64,000 nt of DNA from an uncultured Acetatifactor sp. (GCA_949840885.1 CATKYJ010000006.1:92915-156914); one strand, 5' to 3'; counted from the first letter of the stretch, positions 25,536 to 35,171 are shown. The notes: a model not told the origin generated them from the sequence alone. A program made the numbers and translations.

Positions 25536-26528
25536 ATGGACAGATTGGCCATCGTAGTGCCCTGCTATAACGAAGAGGAGGTTCTGAAGCTGGCTTCCAA
25601 ATCGCTCAGGGACGTGCTGGAGGATTTGGCCAGGAAAGGAAAGGCCGCGGCAGACAGCTTTATCCTTTTCGTGAATGACGGCAGCGCAGACCGCACATGG
25701 GAGCTCATCGAGGAGGAGCATGCCGCTTATCCGGTGAGGGTGCGGGGAGTGAAGCTGGCGGGAAACGTGGGGCATCAGTTCGCCTTGACGGCAGGGTTGG
25801 TCACTGCAAAGGACATGAGCGATGTGACCATATCTATTGATGCGGATCTGCAGGATGACGTGAATGTCATCGAAGAGATGCTGGATAAGTTCCACAGCGG
25901 CTGCGATATCGTGTACGGGGTCAGGAGGGAGCGCAAGACGGACACGTTCTTCAAGCGCACCTCCGCGCAGCTCTTTTATAATCTAATGCACCTCCTGGGG
26001 GTCAAGACCGTATACAACCACGCGGATTTTCGGCTGATGTCCAAAAGGGCAGTGGAGGAGTTTTCCAAATACAGGGAGACCAATCTGTTTCTGCGGGGGA
26101 TGATGCCCCTCATCGGCTACCGGACGGACAAGGTCTATTACGACCGCAAGGAGCGGGCGGCAGGGGTATCCAAGTACCCGCTAAAGAAAATGCTGGCGCT
26201 GGCATTCAATGGCATCACCTCATTCAGCGTAAAGCCCATTACCCTGATACTGGGACTGGGACTCTTTGTCATCTTTATAGCTGTCATTATGCTGATCTAT
26301 GCGCTGTTTTCCTATTTTTCCGGGCATGTGGTTGCCGGGTGGACATCGCTGATCGTGTCCGTCTGGTTTCTGGGCGGGCTGCAGCTTCTGGCTATCGGCA
26401 TGGTGGGGCTCTATATAGGAAAGATATACATGGAAGTGAAGCACAGGCCCCGCTATAACATCGAAAAGATACTATCTGATGGAAATCCTGCGCAGGATAG
26501 CGCTGTCGCTAAGGAAGAAGACCGATAG
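25536..26528 (+). CDS. polyprenyl-phosphate-type family 2 glycosyltransferase
   Basis: A 330-aa enzyme of the GtrB/YkoT/DPM1 group, which moves a sugar onto a lipid carrier. The catalytic domain has VVPCYNEEEV, FVNDGSADRTW, GHQFALTAGL and the metal site SIDADLQDD. Two transmembrane helices follow at about residues 235-260 and 270-295, then a short basic tail. The start at 25536 has GGAGGAAAGG upstream. The next gene, a polytopic membrane protein, starts 13 bases later and may be the lipid-linked sugar flippase or transferase partner, which is inference. Confidence 0.92.
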   Translation: MDRLAIVVPCYNEEEVLKLASKSLRDVLEDLARKGKAAADSFILFVNDGSADRTWELIEEEHAAYPVRVRGVKLAGNVGHQFALTAGLVTAKDMSDVTISIDADLQDDVNVIEEMLDKFHSGCDIVYGVRRERKTDTFFKRTSAQLFYNLMHLLGVKTVYNHADFRLMSKRAVEEFSKYRETNLFLRGMMPLIGYRTDKVYYDRKERAAGVSKYPLKKMLALAFNGITSFSVKPITLILGLGLFVIFIAVIMLIYALFSYFSGHVVAGWTSLIVSVWFLGGLQLLAIGMVGLYIGKIYMEVKHRPRYNIEKILSDGNPAQDSAVAKEEDR

Positions 26529-26541
26529 AATCGGGAAGGGA

Positions 26542-28053
26542 ATGATGAACTGGAAAAAGAACGCATTTAGCTATCTGATATGGTTCCTATACACGGCCAT
26601 AACCGGGGGGCTCCTGCTGTGGCAGGGGACAAAGGCCTGCGGTGCAATGGGACTTGAGGAGTACATGGGTATTGTGTTTGCTGTTATCTGTGTGGCAGCG
26701 GCGGGAGGAACGGCGTTTTTGCTGCATCGGTTTGCTGCCGGACATGCCGGCTTCTCCCGGGAGAAGAAGAGATTTATCCTGGTGCTGGGGAGTCTGTCTG
26801 CCGTGGCGCTTTTTGTGGCAGGATTTTTTCTCAGACTCCGGGAAGTGGACGGAGCCCAGGTTCCATCCTCGGTTTATTACGAGATGGCAAAAGTGGCGGA
26901 GGGGCAGCGGATCCCTGAAACCGTGCACGGTGCCGTCTATTTTTATGTCCGGCTTTTGAGGGGAGTCTTTCTCCTTTTGGGAAATAACGCGGTCATGGGG
27001 ATCTGGGTGCAGATTGTGCTGCAGTTCGGGGCATCGCTGCTATTGTTTTTGGTGATGAGGAGGCTTGTGGGGATGGCGGCGGCTCTTGTGGCGCTTGGCT
27101 TTTGTATGTGTGCGCCCTATATGGTGCAAAGTTCCCTGGTGCTGTCCCCTCAGATGCTGTATTTTTTCCTTTCCATGGCGGCGCTGTGGTATATGACCAT
27201 GGGAGACAGGGGGGGAGAAGAGACCGGCCCGGGCCTTGCGGCATGTTTTCTGGGAGGGGTCCTTGTGGCATTTTGCTCCTATGTGGATATTTTGGGGATT
27301 GTACTGTTATTTGCAGTTCTTGGCCGTATCTTTTGCTATAGGGGGCTGTCCGTGGACAAAAAAAGAAAAGGCGGATCGGTACTTCTGTGTCTGGCCGGCG
27401 TGATAGCGGGCTTTTTGGCCTGCTTTTTGCTGGATGCCTGGCTTAGCGGGAAACAGATTCACAGGGTTGCGGGGGCGTGGCTTTCCCTGTATCAGCCTGA
27501 GGGCTTTCTTGTGCCGGCACAGGCAATGGCTCTTGCATTTTTGCCGGAGATCGCTATTCTGTCCGCGGTGATGGCTTTTGGCATATTCAGCTTTTGGTTC
27601 GAGGCAGGGAAAGAGAGGATTTCTGCAGTTTTGCTTTCTGCCTGTGCCATCCTGGCAGCGGGGTGTTTTGGAATCTTCACGGAGGAGATGCCGGCATTCT
27701 TTTCGCTGTATCTGGTATTTGTGGTACTGGCAGGCATAGGATTTGGGCAGTGCCTGTATGCGCAGCCCCCGGAGCAGGAAGCGCAGGCCATGGAGGTATC
27801 TGTGGGGATGGGAGATTCTAAGGAGCCCTATGAAGAGCCGCCGGATTTAGAGATCCTGATGGAGGGCACAGAGGCGACAGCAGCGCAGGGCCAGCCGCAG
27901 ACAGGAAAGGCTCAGCCCCGGTTTCTGGAGAACCCCCTGCCGCTGCCAAAGAAGCATGTAAAGCGCGTGCTGGAGTATACATTGCCTGATCTGGCCGAAG
28001 AAAAGGATGATTATGACTATCCGGTGTCAGATGATGACGATTTTGATATTTGA
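26542..28053 (+). CDS. polytopic membrane protein, possibly a GT39-like transferase
   Basis: A 503-aa protein with about ten or eleven hydrophobic segments in residues 10-410 and an acidic/Pro-rich cytoplasmic tail ending in DDDDFDI. Pairing with a GtrB-like transferase fits lipid-linked sugar transfer in the envelope, but I see no clear catalytic motif, and the first loop lacks the usual DE/DD of GT39. The start at 26542 follows GGGAAGGGA; an in-frame upstream extension overlaps the preceding gene. A long hairpin terminator follows at 28076. Confidence 0.75.
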   Translation: MMNWKKNAFSYLIWFLYTAITGGLLLWQGTKACGAMGLEEYMGIVFAVICVAAAGGTAFLLHRFAAGHAGFSREKKRFILVLGSLSAVALFVAGFFLRLREVDGAQVPSSVYYEMAKVAEGQRIPETVHGAVYFYVRLLRGVFLLLGNNAVMGIWVQIVLQFGASLLLFLVMRRLVGMAAALVALGFCMCAPYMVQSSLVLSPQMLYFFLSMAALWYMTMGDRGGEETGPGLAACFLGGVLVAFCSYVDILGIVLLFAVLGRIFCYRGLSVDKKRKGGSVLLCLAGVIAGFLACFLLDAWLSGKQIHRVAGAWLSLYQPEGFLVPAQAMALAFLPEIAILSAVMAFGIFSFWFEAGKERISAVLLSACAILAAGCFGIFTEEMPAFFSLYLVFVVLAGIGFGQCLYAQPPEQEAQAMEVSVGMGDSKEPYEEPPDLEILMEGTEATAAQGQPQTGKAQPRFLENPLPLPKKHVKRVLEYTLPDLAEEKDDYDYPVSDDDDFDI

Positions 28054-28075
28054 TCAAAAGGAATAAAAGCACGGC

Positions 28076-28117
28076 AAGAATCCCCTGTCCATGGCGATGC
28101 ATGGGCAGGGGATTCTC
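28076..28117. terminator. long hairpin after the membrane protein gene
   Basis: AGAATCCCCTG and CAGGGGATTCT form an 11-bp perfect outer stem with an inner CATG pairing. It lies between convergent genes and can serve both strands. The downstream T-tract is weak. Confidence 0.7.
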
Positions 28118-28140
28118 TCTGCACAAGTCCGTATTTCTCC

Positions 28141-29661
28141 TTATCCGATCACGATTTCAACATAATCCACACATGCTTTCCGGGAACGGAACAGGACATT
28201 CTGCACATCCTGGCCGGTTGCCAGTTCCACGGGGCATTCGTACAGGCGCACATTTTCGGTCACATATCCGTTCGCGGCCGCGGGCTCCTCCTGGGCACCG
28301 GCGTAAATCCGGGTGGGCTGGAATTCTCCGCAGAGCCTGCCGTTGAAAAGGACCTCCACACAACAGGGACAGCCCTCGGACAGGCCGATGATAAGCTTCC
28401 CGCTCTTCCCTGCAGGGATGTATCCGGTGTCCACTTCCAGGGACTGTTCTGTTTCCTCCACTTTCAGGGGAAGCGGCCTGTAAGGCTTATGCCCCGAGGG
28501 GGCCACATCCTGAAACATGACAATGTGGCGCCTGGGAGAAGAAAACACAGTGTCCGCCATGCCGCAGCGGGTAATGATATCCAGCGTCCGCCTGGTATGC
28601 GGGCTCTCCGGTTTCCTGGGATTGATGAAGTAGTTGTACAGATAGATATAGTCTGCGCCCTGGGATATGTAGGTGGCGGCCAGGCCGTTCACCACATCCG
28701 CGGCTGCATGGGAGTCTTTGCCTGCTCTGAGTACCAGAGTCTCTATCCCGGCGCTGATCTGGGTATCCGGGAACAGGGACTTCCACTCTGCTATGGGCAT
28801 GTCGCTGTCGCAGCTGGCCCAACGGGGGCTCACATTGATATGGCTCACGAGGCCTTCCTCCACCCAGGTCTTTGCATCGAAGCCATAGACCAGGTTCTGC
28901 TCCATATCCCGCATCAGGCGGGCAGTGAGACGGATTTCATGTCCCCATTTGCGGGCGGCTGCGTCCACCAGGGCTTTCACTTTTCGGACAAAGTCGTTCA
29001 TGATCTTTGCCTTGTCCGGGCAGTTTTGATAGTCGAAGCAGGTAAGTTCACGCAGGAGGTCCAGTTCCAGGGCATCCACGTCATAACGCCCCAGCTGCTC
29101 TTCGATATAATCCAGCATCTTCCGGCGCACTTCAGGCACCGCATAGTCAAAGCAATTGCGCCGGTACCCATAGCGCTCGCCGATCATCCACCCCTTGCTC
29201 CTTGCCTCGTAGAAGAAATCGCTCCGCAGGAAGACAGTATCTTCGTCAGGACAGTGGCTGTCATTCATGCGCACCGACATCCAGGCCTCCAGGCCGCGTT
29301 CCCTGGTGCGTCTGAACCACACGTCATAAGGGTCGATGCCGTATGCCCTGCTGATAAGGGACTGCGGCTTGAAATAGCTGTCATAATTGACCGGGAAGCC
29401 GTTTTCCACCCTGCGCCTCCAGATCGCGTAATAGTCCGAGAACACCTTGCTGTCCACTGTGGAATACTGGCAGAAGATGTCAAAGGCCAGAGCTTTTACC
29501 TGGCTCTCCCCCCGGGAGAGGTCAAGGTACTGGTCGATGAAAGGATAAAAGGATTCCTCCGTGATATCCTTGTCCTGGACAACACTGCTGAAGAAAGGAA
29601 TCACCTCCGAGTTGATGTCAATGTTGATGATGAGTCCCTTGGAACGAAAATCTCTGGTCAT
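28141..29661 (-). CDS. putative TIM-barrel glycoside hydrolase-like protein
   Basis: A 506-aa protein without a signal peptide. Residues about 85-370 read like an (alpha/beta)8 barrel: DVWFRRTRERGLEAWMSVRMND, DALELDLLRE, HINVSPRW and ADYIYLYNYF. The last ~110 residues look like a beta-sandwich. Acidic residues at strand ends (ELDLLRE, and the Glu in SAGIET) could be catalytic. I cannot assign a known GH family. It is divergent from the AraC gene of the transporter locus, which suggests a shared glycan. A strong GAGG site lies just upstream of its ATG on the minus strand. Confidence 0.7.
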   Translation of the reverse strand: MTRDFRSKGLIINIDINSEVIPFFSSVVQDKDITEESFYPFIDQYLDLSRGESQVKALAFDIFCQYSTVDSKVFSDYYAIWRRRVENGFPVNYDSYFKPQSLISRAYGIDPYDVWFRRTRERGLEAWMSVRMNDSHCPDEDTVFLRSDFFYEARSKGWMIGERYGYRRNCFDYAVPEVRRKMLDYIEEQLGRYDVDALELDLLRELTCFDYQNCPDKAKIMNDFVRKVKALVDAAARKWGHEIRLTARLMRDMEQNLVYGFDAKTWVEEGLVSHINVSPRWASCDSDMPIAEWKSLFPDTQISAGIETLVLRAGKDSHAAADVVNGLAATYISQGADYIYLYNYFINPRKPESPHTRRTLDIITRCGMADTVFSSPRRHIVMFQDVAPSGHKPYRPLPLKVEETEQSLEVDTGYIPAGKSGKLIIGLSEGCPCCVEVLFNGRLCGEFQPTRIYAGAQEEPAAANGYVTENVRLYECPVELATGQDVQNVLFRSRKACVDYVEIVIG

Positions 29662-29710
29662 ATCTTACCTCCTGATGTATGGTTCCTGCTGACTGCCATT
29701 AGTTAAAAGA

Positions 29711-29742
29711 TATTAGTAGGAAGCAAGAGCAGCTTCCTATAG
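29711..29742. repeat. dispersed hairpin repeat, short copy
   Basis: AGGAAGC-AAGAGCA-GCTTCCT is a perfect 7-bp hairpin flanked by ATTAGT and ATAG. It matches the first half of the copy at 23149. It lies in the divergent gap between the TIM-barrel gene and the AraC gene. Confidence 0.6.
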
Positions 29743-29781
29743 CAAACCGGCAAAAGACTACTGCAAGTACTCATAAGTTAT

Positions 29782-29810
29782 ATTATAACAGGAATGAACT
29801 GCCCATGAAA
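29782..29810 (-). promoter_or_regulatory. minus-strand promoter for the TIM-barrel gene
   Basis: On the minus strand TTTCAT and a consensus TATAAT are separated by 17 bases, about 120 bases before the start at 29661. The dispersed hairpin would fall in the leader. Confidence 0.55.
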
Positions 29811-29914
29811 CGCCGAAACCGGACATGTGCCAGGGGAAAAAGGCGCAATTGGAAAACTGTTTCCTGGAAAAAATTTTGCAAAAAGTTTACATTATCACTA
29901 AAAAGAGGAAAGGA

Positions 29915-29943
29915 TTGAAATTTTTCCATTAAACCGTTAAAAT
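29915..29943 (+). promoter_or_regulatory. promoter for the AraC-type regulator
   Basis: TTGAAA and TAAAAT are separated by 17 bases, ending 35 bases before the ATG at 29979. Confidence 0.6.
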
Positions 29944-29978
29944 AAAGTAAATAAACTTAATTTAGGGAGGTATAAGCT

Positions 29979-30845
29979 ATGGAAGGCTTTCTTTTGGAAT
30001 TATATGATTGCTGCGAGATATCGATCGGGAATACGGACTTCCGTATCTTCTATATCCCCAATCTGTTTTCGGAGTCCCAGGAATGGAATTCCCCCCAGCA
30101 TTTCCACCTGTTCTGTGAGTGCCATTACCTGAAAGACGGAGAGATTCTGGTGGAGACGGATCAGGAGAGCATCGCCATAAAGGCCGAAAGCCTGTGTGTG
30201 CTTCCTGCGAACCTGAAGCACAAAGTAAGGGCAAAGGGCTTTATCCGCAGGATCAGCTTCTATGTGACCATCTCCCGGAACAAGGATACGAAAAACGACA
30301 CTTTCCCTGCCTACAGCTGTTTATTTATGAGCCAGGGCCCGGTCATCCGGGAGGGGCTCAACGAGGGTTTTCAGTTCATGCTGGGCCTGATGCAGAAGAA
30401 TACATCAGGCTTCCTGTTCGAGACCAAGGTAAAACATTTTTTCGCGCTGGCCCTGACAGAGATGCTGGAGCAGCATGAGGGGGAACAGGATTTCCAGAAG
30501 CCTCAGGCCTCCATGGAATATGGGGAACAGACTAAGCTGAAGATCGAGGACATCCTGCTGAATACTTCCTCCATGAAGCAGGATCTCCAGCTGGAGGATC
30601 TGGCCCGATACCTGTGCCTCAGCCCCCGCCAGACCAGCCGTTTGGTAAAGAACCTTTTCAATCGAAGCTTCCGGGACGTGAAAAATGAGAGGTATATGGA
30701 GGAGGCAAAGCGCCTGATGACCGATTCCGACTATTCCTTAAAGGACATCGCGGAGATGTTGGGATACGGCAGCTACAACGGTTTCTACAAGGCCTTTCGG
30801 CTATATGCCGGAATCTCTCCGGAGGAATATCGGGAAGCATTATAG
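29979..30845 (+). CDS. AraC-family transcriptional regulator
   Basis: A 288-aa regulator. The N-terminal half reads as a cupin-type sensor domain (HFHLFCECHYL, ETDQESIAIKAESLCVLP). The C-terminal ~100 residues hold the two AraC helix-turn-helix motifs (LEDLARYLCLSPRQTSRLVK, and LKDIAEMLGYGSYNGFYKAFR) and end in the family SPEEYR. A strong GGGAGG site precedes ATG. It is divergent from the TIM-barrel gene and precedes an ABC transporter on the same strand, so it most likely controls this locus in response to the imported sugar. Confidence 0.93.
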   Translation: MEGFLLELYDCCEISIGNTDFRIFYIPNLFSESQEWNSPQHFHLFCECHYLKDGEILVETDQESIAIKAESLCVLPANLKHKVRAKGFIRRISFYVTISRNKDTKNDTFPAYSCLFMSQGPVIREGLNEGFQFMLGLMQKNTSGFLFETKVKHFFALALTEMLEQHEGEQDFQKPQASMEYGEQTKLKIEDILLNTSSMKQDLQLEDLARYLCLSPRQTSRLVKNLFNRSFRDVKNERYMEEAKRLMTDSDYSLKDIAEMLGYGSYNGFYKAFRLYAGISPEEYREAL

Positions 30846-30914
30846 ACTTGTATGAAATTCCTAACACATTTCTTTTTCTGCCTTTCTTTTTGGTTAATTT
30901 GGCAATATGGAATA

Positions 30915-30943
30915 TGGTCATTGGTAAGTAAATTTGATATACT
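30915..30943 (+). promoter_or_regulatory. extended -10 promoter for the ABC transporter operon
   Basis: TGATATACT gives an extended -10 (TGn-TATACT). The -35 is weak (TGGTCA, 17 bases upstream), as expected for a promoter that needs an activator such as the AraC protein encoded just before it. Confidence 0.5.
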
Positions 30944-31041
30944 AATCACACAAGCAAATCCATGAAAACCAAAACTTGTAAGGAACCTGTAAATTGAGGA
31001 ACCAGACATCAGCCAAAGAGAGAAAGGGAGGGGAAGATTTT

Positions 31042-32043
31042 GTGAAGAAAAAAAAGGAAAATGTGCCCGTCACCAATGCGACAGGTACAATTGTGCCAAA
31101 CAAAAAGAAGAAAAACCCAATATTGACGAAAGATGGGAAGCTTGCGCCTGGGTTTCGGCTCTTTTTGATGGCACTGCCGCTGTTCGTCTACATATTCATA
31201 TTCGCCTATCGGCCAGTGGCCGGCTTACGGTACGCTTTCTACAACTATAAGCCGCCTAAGAACCTGACTGATTGTGATTTCGTAGGCTTCCAACACTTTA
31301 CGAACCTGGTTACCAATCCGGCCATGCAGAAGAACATCGTCCGCGTAGTGAAGAATACGCTGGGCATGGCGCTCCTGGGAACGGCGCTGAACTGGATACC
31401 TATGGTGTTCGCCATGTTCCTGATGGAGATCAGACACATAAAGTACCGGAAGCTGGTTCAGATCATCACTACCATCCCTAATTTCATCAGCTGGGTTATC
31501 ATTTATTCCATTGCGTTCTCCCTGTTTTCCTCGTCCTACGGCATGTTGAACAATGTGCTGTCGGCCATCAATGAAAACTGGCAGAGAGTCAATTTCCTGG
31601 GAGATCCAAGCCATATGTGGATCAAGATGTGGGCTTGGGGCACCTGGAAAGGACTGGGGTACGGTGCCATCGTGTATATTTCCACCATCACCGGAATCGA
31701 CCAGGAACTCTACGAGGCAGCCTCCATTGACGGGGCGGGCAGGTTCCAGAAGATGAGATATATTACGCTGCCTGCGCTGATTCCCCTCTATATCGTGCTC
31801 TTCGTTATGGGCTTTGCAAATCTCTTCAGTTCCGGCGTGGACAAGCTATACGCTTTCCAGACATCGCTGAACAGGGAGACCTTAGAGACCATCGACCTGT
31901 ACATCTTCAACCAGGGTATCGGAAGCGGAAACTTCTCCATGTCCACGGCTGTCGGTATCGTGCAGTCCATTGTGAGCCTGGTGCTTTTGACGGTGGCGAA
32001 CAACGTTTCCAAGCGCTTCCGCGAAGGCCAGGGCGTATTCTAA
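31042..32043 (+). CDS. carbohydrate ABC transporter permease, LplB type
   Basis: A 333-aa inner-membrane permease with about six transmembrane helices and the binding-protein-dependent transport EAA loop (YEAASIDGAGRFQKMRYITLP, cytoplasmic contact with the ATPase). The Lys-rich N-terminus is unusually charged. The start is taken as GTG at 31042 because GGGAGGGG lies 8 bases upstream; the frame is open to 30994 from a poorer start. It forms a transporter with the next two genes. No ATPase gene is in the locus, so a shared MsmK-like ATPase elsewhere is likely. Confidence 0.92.
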   Translation: MKKKKENVPVTNATGTIVPNKKKKNPILTKDGKLAPGFRLFLMALPLFVYIFIFAYRPVAGLRYAFYNYKPPKNLTDCDFVGFQHFTNLVTNPAMQKNIVRVVKNTLGMALLGTALNWIPMVFAMFLMEIRHIKYRKLVQIITTIPNFISWVIIYSIAFSLFSSSYGMLNNVLSAINENWQRVNFLGDPSHMWIKMWAWGTWKGLGYGAIVYISTITGIDQELYEAASIDGAGRFQKMRYITLPALIPLYIVLFVMGFANLFSSGVDKLYAFQTSLNRETLETIDLYIFNQGIGSGNFSMSTAVGIVQSIVSLVLLTVANNVSKRFREGQGVF

Positions 32044-32055
32044 GGGGAGGACGAT

Positions 32056-32994
32056 ATGAAAAAAAAGAAAAAAGATTTGGACATGATCTCCAGCGGTGTC
32101 AACGGGAAACGCTCTCCCGGAGACGTGGTAGCGGACGTGATCATTTATATAGTATTCGGACTGTTTGCCTTTGCCTGCTTCTGGCCTTTTTACTACCTGT
32201 TCATCAATTCCATCAGCAACAACGACCTGGTGGAGAACGGCAGGATTCTCTTTACGCCCGTGGGCGTGCACTTTGACAATTATAGCAGGGTCATGAAGAT
32301 CGGAGGCATCGGTCGGGCGGCGCTGATATCCGTGATAAGGACTGTGGTGGGAACCGTGCTCCATGTACTGTGCACCTCTTTCATGGGATATGTGATGAGC
32401 AGGCAGGAACTGTGGCACAGAAAGTTCTGCTACCGCTATGTCATTGTGACCATGTATTTGAGCGTAGGCCTGATTCCGGTCTACATGAATATCCGGAGCC
32501 TGGGGCTGATCAACAACCCCATCCTGTATGTCATCTCGGGTATCGTAGGCCCCTACAACATGATTCTGGTAAAGACTTATGTGGAGTCCATCGGCCAGTC
32601 TTTGGAGGAATCGGCAGTCATTGACGGAGCGGGATATACCACCCGGTTCACCCGGATCATATTGCCTTTGTGTAAGCCGGTGCTGGCCTCCATCGCCGTG
32701 TTCCGTGCGGTGGGCGAGTGGAACGCTTACATGGACACCATTATCTACATGCCGAACGGAAAATGGGAGACCTTGCAGTCATTGCTGTTCAAGTACCTGA
32801 ACCAGGCTACGGCCCTTGCCAAGATGCTGGAGAGGGGCGACATCCTGGACGAAATGGGACAGACTGTCAGCATCAGCCCTGCAGGCGTGCGTTACACCCT
32901 GACCTTTATCACGGTGTTCCCGATTCTATTGGTGTATCCGTATTTCCAGCGGTTCTTTACCAAGGGCATCATGCTGGGAGCGGTGAAAGGCTAG
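32056..32994 (+). CDS. carbohydrate ABC transporter permease, LplC/YtcP type
   Basis: A 312-aa second permease with six predicted helices and the EAA-type loop LEESAVIDGAGYTTRFTRI. It starts 12 bases after the first permease with a GGGGAGG site. LplC-type permeases work with LplB and a lipoprotein binding protein to import complex sugars or oligosaccharides such as pectin or mannan fragments; the substrate here is not readable. Confidence 0.92.
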   Translation: MKKKKKDLDMISSGVNGKRSPGDVVADVIIYIVFGLFAFACFWPFYYLFINSISNNDLVENGRILFTPVGVHFDNYSRVMKIGGIGRAALISVIRTVVGTVLHVLCTSFMGYVMSRQELWHRKFCYRYVIVTMYLSVGLIPVYMNIRSLGLINNPILYVISGIVGPYNMILVKTYVESIGQSLEESAVIDGAGYTTRFTRIILPLCKPVLASIAVFRAVGEWNAYMDTIIYMPNGKWETLQSLLFKYLNQATALAKMLERGDILDEMGQTVSISPAGVRYTLTFITVFPILLVYPYFQRFFTKGIMLGAVKG

Positions 32995-33024
32995 TAAAAC
33001 CTGCAGTTGTGATCTAATAAGAAA

Positions 33025-33047
33025 GAATCTCGCAAATATGCGGGTTC
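33025..33047 (+). other. hairpin between permease and binding-protein genes
   Basis: GAATCTCGCA and TGCGGGTTC pair around a 4-base loop. It lies 63 bases before the binding-protein start. In such operons a hairpin here often stabilises the downstream mRNA so that binding protein exceeds permease. Confidence 0.4.
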
Positions 33048-33109
33048 TGGCACCTTACCGGCGCCATAGAAGTATTGACCTGTTTTTCAGAAAGAAAAGG
33101 AGAAGAAGC

Positions 33110-34996
33110 ATGAGAAAAAGTTATTTGAAAAAAAGTCTGGCAGTATTGTTGTCAGCAATGATGCTGCCGTCGCTTGTGGCCTGTGGAAACGGCTCGGACG
33201 ATAAGGCAAGTGACTCGGTGGAGAGCAAGAGCGAGACGAGCAAAGAATCCAGCGAGAGCAAGACCGAGGAGTCCGGCGAGAGCACTGACGCTGAGAATCC
33301 AGGGGGGGCAGTGAACAAGGTCGGATGGGCAACTGACTATGGCGATACGCCCTGGACAGGCGAGATATCCAATTTGTCCTATTTTGCTCCTTTCGCAGGC
33401 GACATGACAGACGAGTGTCCCTGGGTGGAGGATGTCTTCCTGGAGTATGCCGGCGTGAAGTTCGACAGAATTGCTAATTCTACCGATCAGGTAGAGCAGA
33501 CAGTTATGGCTTCTCAGGATCTGCCGGATATCATAGGCTTCAAGACAGTAGATGCTGCGGTTGCGGCTGCAGAGTCCGGACTGCTGCTTTGCCTGGATGA
33601 CTACAAGGATCAGCTGCCGAACATCTATGACAATCCCATTATGGAAAGCGCGCTGAATTACTGGCGCGATCATAGATCCGGAACTGCCGGAGCGCTTCAT
33701 GTGGTGCCTACAATGGTGGGAGAGAACTACGATGCCACAGAGATGCCCATGACAAGAATCGACCTGTGGGAGAAGCTGGGCGAGCCTCAGATCAAGAATA
33801 TCGAAGACTATTTCCAGATGCTGATGGACATGAAAGACACTGGCGTAGAAGCTGATGAGATAGTGAATAAGGATGATGACGGGAACGATGTCCCCACCGG
33901 AATCAGGGGCGATGTGTATTCCATCCTTGGCTGGGGCAAAGATGCAAAAGATCCTCTTGGAATGTTCAACTGGCCCAATTATTACGGATGGTGGAGAGTG
34001 GACGGCAGCTTTGCAGTATATGCCAAGGGCGATGGATCCCAGGTTGCCACGATCTTTGAGGACGGAGAACTGAAAGACATCGTGAAAGCTGCGTTAAAGG
34101 GCTATATGACATTGAATCAGGGCGGCTATATCTCTCCTGACACCATATCCACGGACTGGACCACAGCAAGACCCAGGCTTATCAGAGGAGAGGGATTATT
34201 TGCTCCCGTGAAGTGGATGGGCGAGTCCTATACGGCCAGACATGCGGACGGCGATACGGGAATGTACCCCATCGTGGCAGACGATATGAATATCTACCTT
34301 AGCGCAAATTCGCCTATAGGAACTGGCTACAGCCTGGCAATCGCGGCAAACAGTGAGGATATTGAGGGCGCTCTCCGTTTCCTGAACTGGTTCTACAGCC
34401 CCTTTGCTGAGATGGTCCTCTACAACGGGCCGGAAGGGTATATGTGGGAGTATGACGAGAACGGGAACGCCGCGCTGTGTGAGGACTGGAGCGAAAGGCT
34501 TGAGGCAGCAGGGGACGCCGGCCTCGGTTCCGGCGGCGGACTGTCCATCGGACGTCAATTTATCAACACTGCTCCGTATACCATGATGACGAAAGATCCC
34601 AAGAGCGGACAGACTCTGTACCATCAGTACTGGCAGGGCATGTATGACATTGAGAAAGCCTGGGGTGTTCTGGAGTGGAGAAAGATCAACAACTGCACTA
34701 CAGTGGCTGAGTTCGCAGAGAACAGAGGCGGTGTCCCGAAGAGCGATGCGTTCAGCTATACTGTTGGCATCACTGATACCAACCTGACTATGATGAGCAG
34801 TTCTGTCAATGATGCGTGGACAGTAGCAAGTGCAAAGATGGTGGAAGCTAAGAGTGACGATGAGTTTGAAGCGCTGTGGGCAGATTTTGAGAAAGACTGT
34901 AATGACTATGGTCTTGAACAGGTGGCGACTTTCATTAAAGAGGATTTTGCAGGCGCACTTGACATTGCCAGCGACTATCCCCTGCATCTTGAGTAA
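33110..34996 (+). CDS. extracellular solute-binding lipoprotein for the LplBC-type permeases
   Basis: A 628-aa lipoprotein. The signal peptide ends in a lipobox LVAC with Cys25, followed by a Ser/Glu/Lys-rich tether of about 50 residues. The large binding domain has WNR-like patches such as RIDLWEKLGEP and GWGKDAKDPLGMFNWPNYYGWW. The size fits the LplA group of large sugar-binding proteins. The start at 33110 has AGGAGA upstream and places the signal peptide at the N-terminus. It is the ligand-recognition part of the locus; several Trp-rich loops suggest an oligosaccharide ligand. Confidence 0.93.
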   Translation: MRKSYLKKSLAVLLSAMMLPSLVACGNGSDDKASDSVESKSETSKESSESKTEESGESTDAENPGGAVNKVGWATDYGDTPWTGEISNLSYFAPFAGDMTDECPWVEDVFLEYAGVKFDRIANSTDQVEQTVMASQDLPDIIGFKTVDAAVAAAESGLLLCLDDYKDQLPNIYDNPIMESALNYWRDHRSGTAGALHVVPTMVGENYDATEMPMTRIDLWEKLGEPQIKNIEDYFQMLMDMKDTGVEADEIVNKDDDGNDVPTGIRGDVYSILGWGKDAKDPLGMFNWPNYYGWWRVDGSFAVYAKGDGSQVATIFEDGELKDIVKAALKGYMTLNQGGYISPDTISTDWTTARPRLIRGEGLFAPVKWMGESYTARHADGDTGMYPIVADDMNIYLSANSPIGTGYSLAIAANSEDIEGALRFLNWFYSPFAEMVLYNGPEGYMWEYDENGNAALCEDWSERLEAAGDAGLGSGGGLSIGRQFINTAPYTMMTKDPKSGQTLYHQYWQGMYDIEKAWGVLEWRKINNCTTVAEFAENRGGVPKSDAFSYTVGITDTNLTMMSSSVNDAWTVASAKMVEAKSDDEFEALWADFEKDCNDYGLEQVATFIKEDFAGALDIASDYPLHLE

Positions 34997-35039
34997 GCCA
35001 TAAAGGAATAGAAAGTATTTGTAGCATCAGTATGCCGAG

Positions 35040-35078
35040 AAAGGCAGCCATATTCATCTTGGGATATGGCTGCCTTTT
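35040..35078 (+). terminator. hairpin between transporter and enzyme genes
   Basis: AAAGGCAGCCATAT and ATATGGCTGCCTTT form a perfect 14-bp stem with a 10-base loop and a short T-run (TTTT). It may end most transcripts after the binding protein and let a fraction read into the enzyme genes. Confidence 0.7.
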
Positions 35079-35171
35079 AGATAAAAAGGCAAAAAGGCAT
35101 ATCAAAAAGCGCATTGTGAAAGCGCAAAAAAGCCAAATTGAAAAAGCAAATAAGAAAGCAAAAATGGAGGA

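Noticed and set aside
28489..29706. Plus-strand 405-codon open frame
   Set aside because: Antisense of the TIM-barrel gene (28141-29661), no ribosome site, and no family-like composition.
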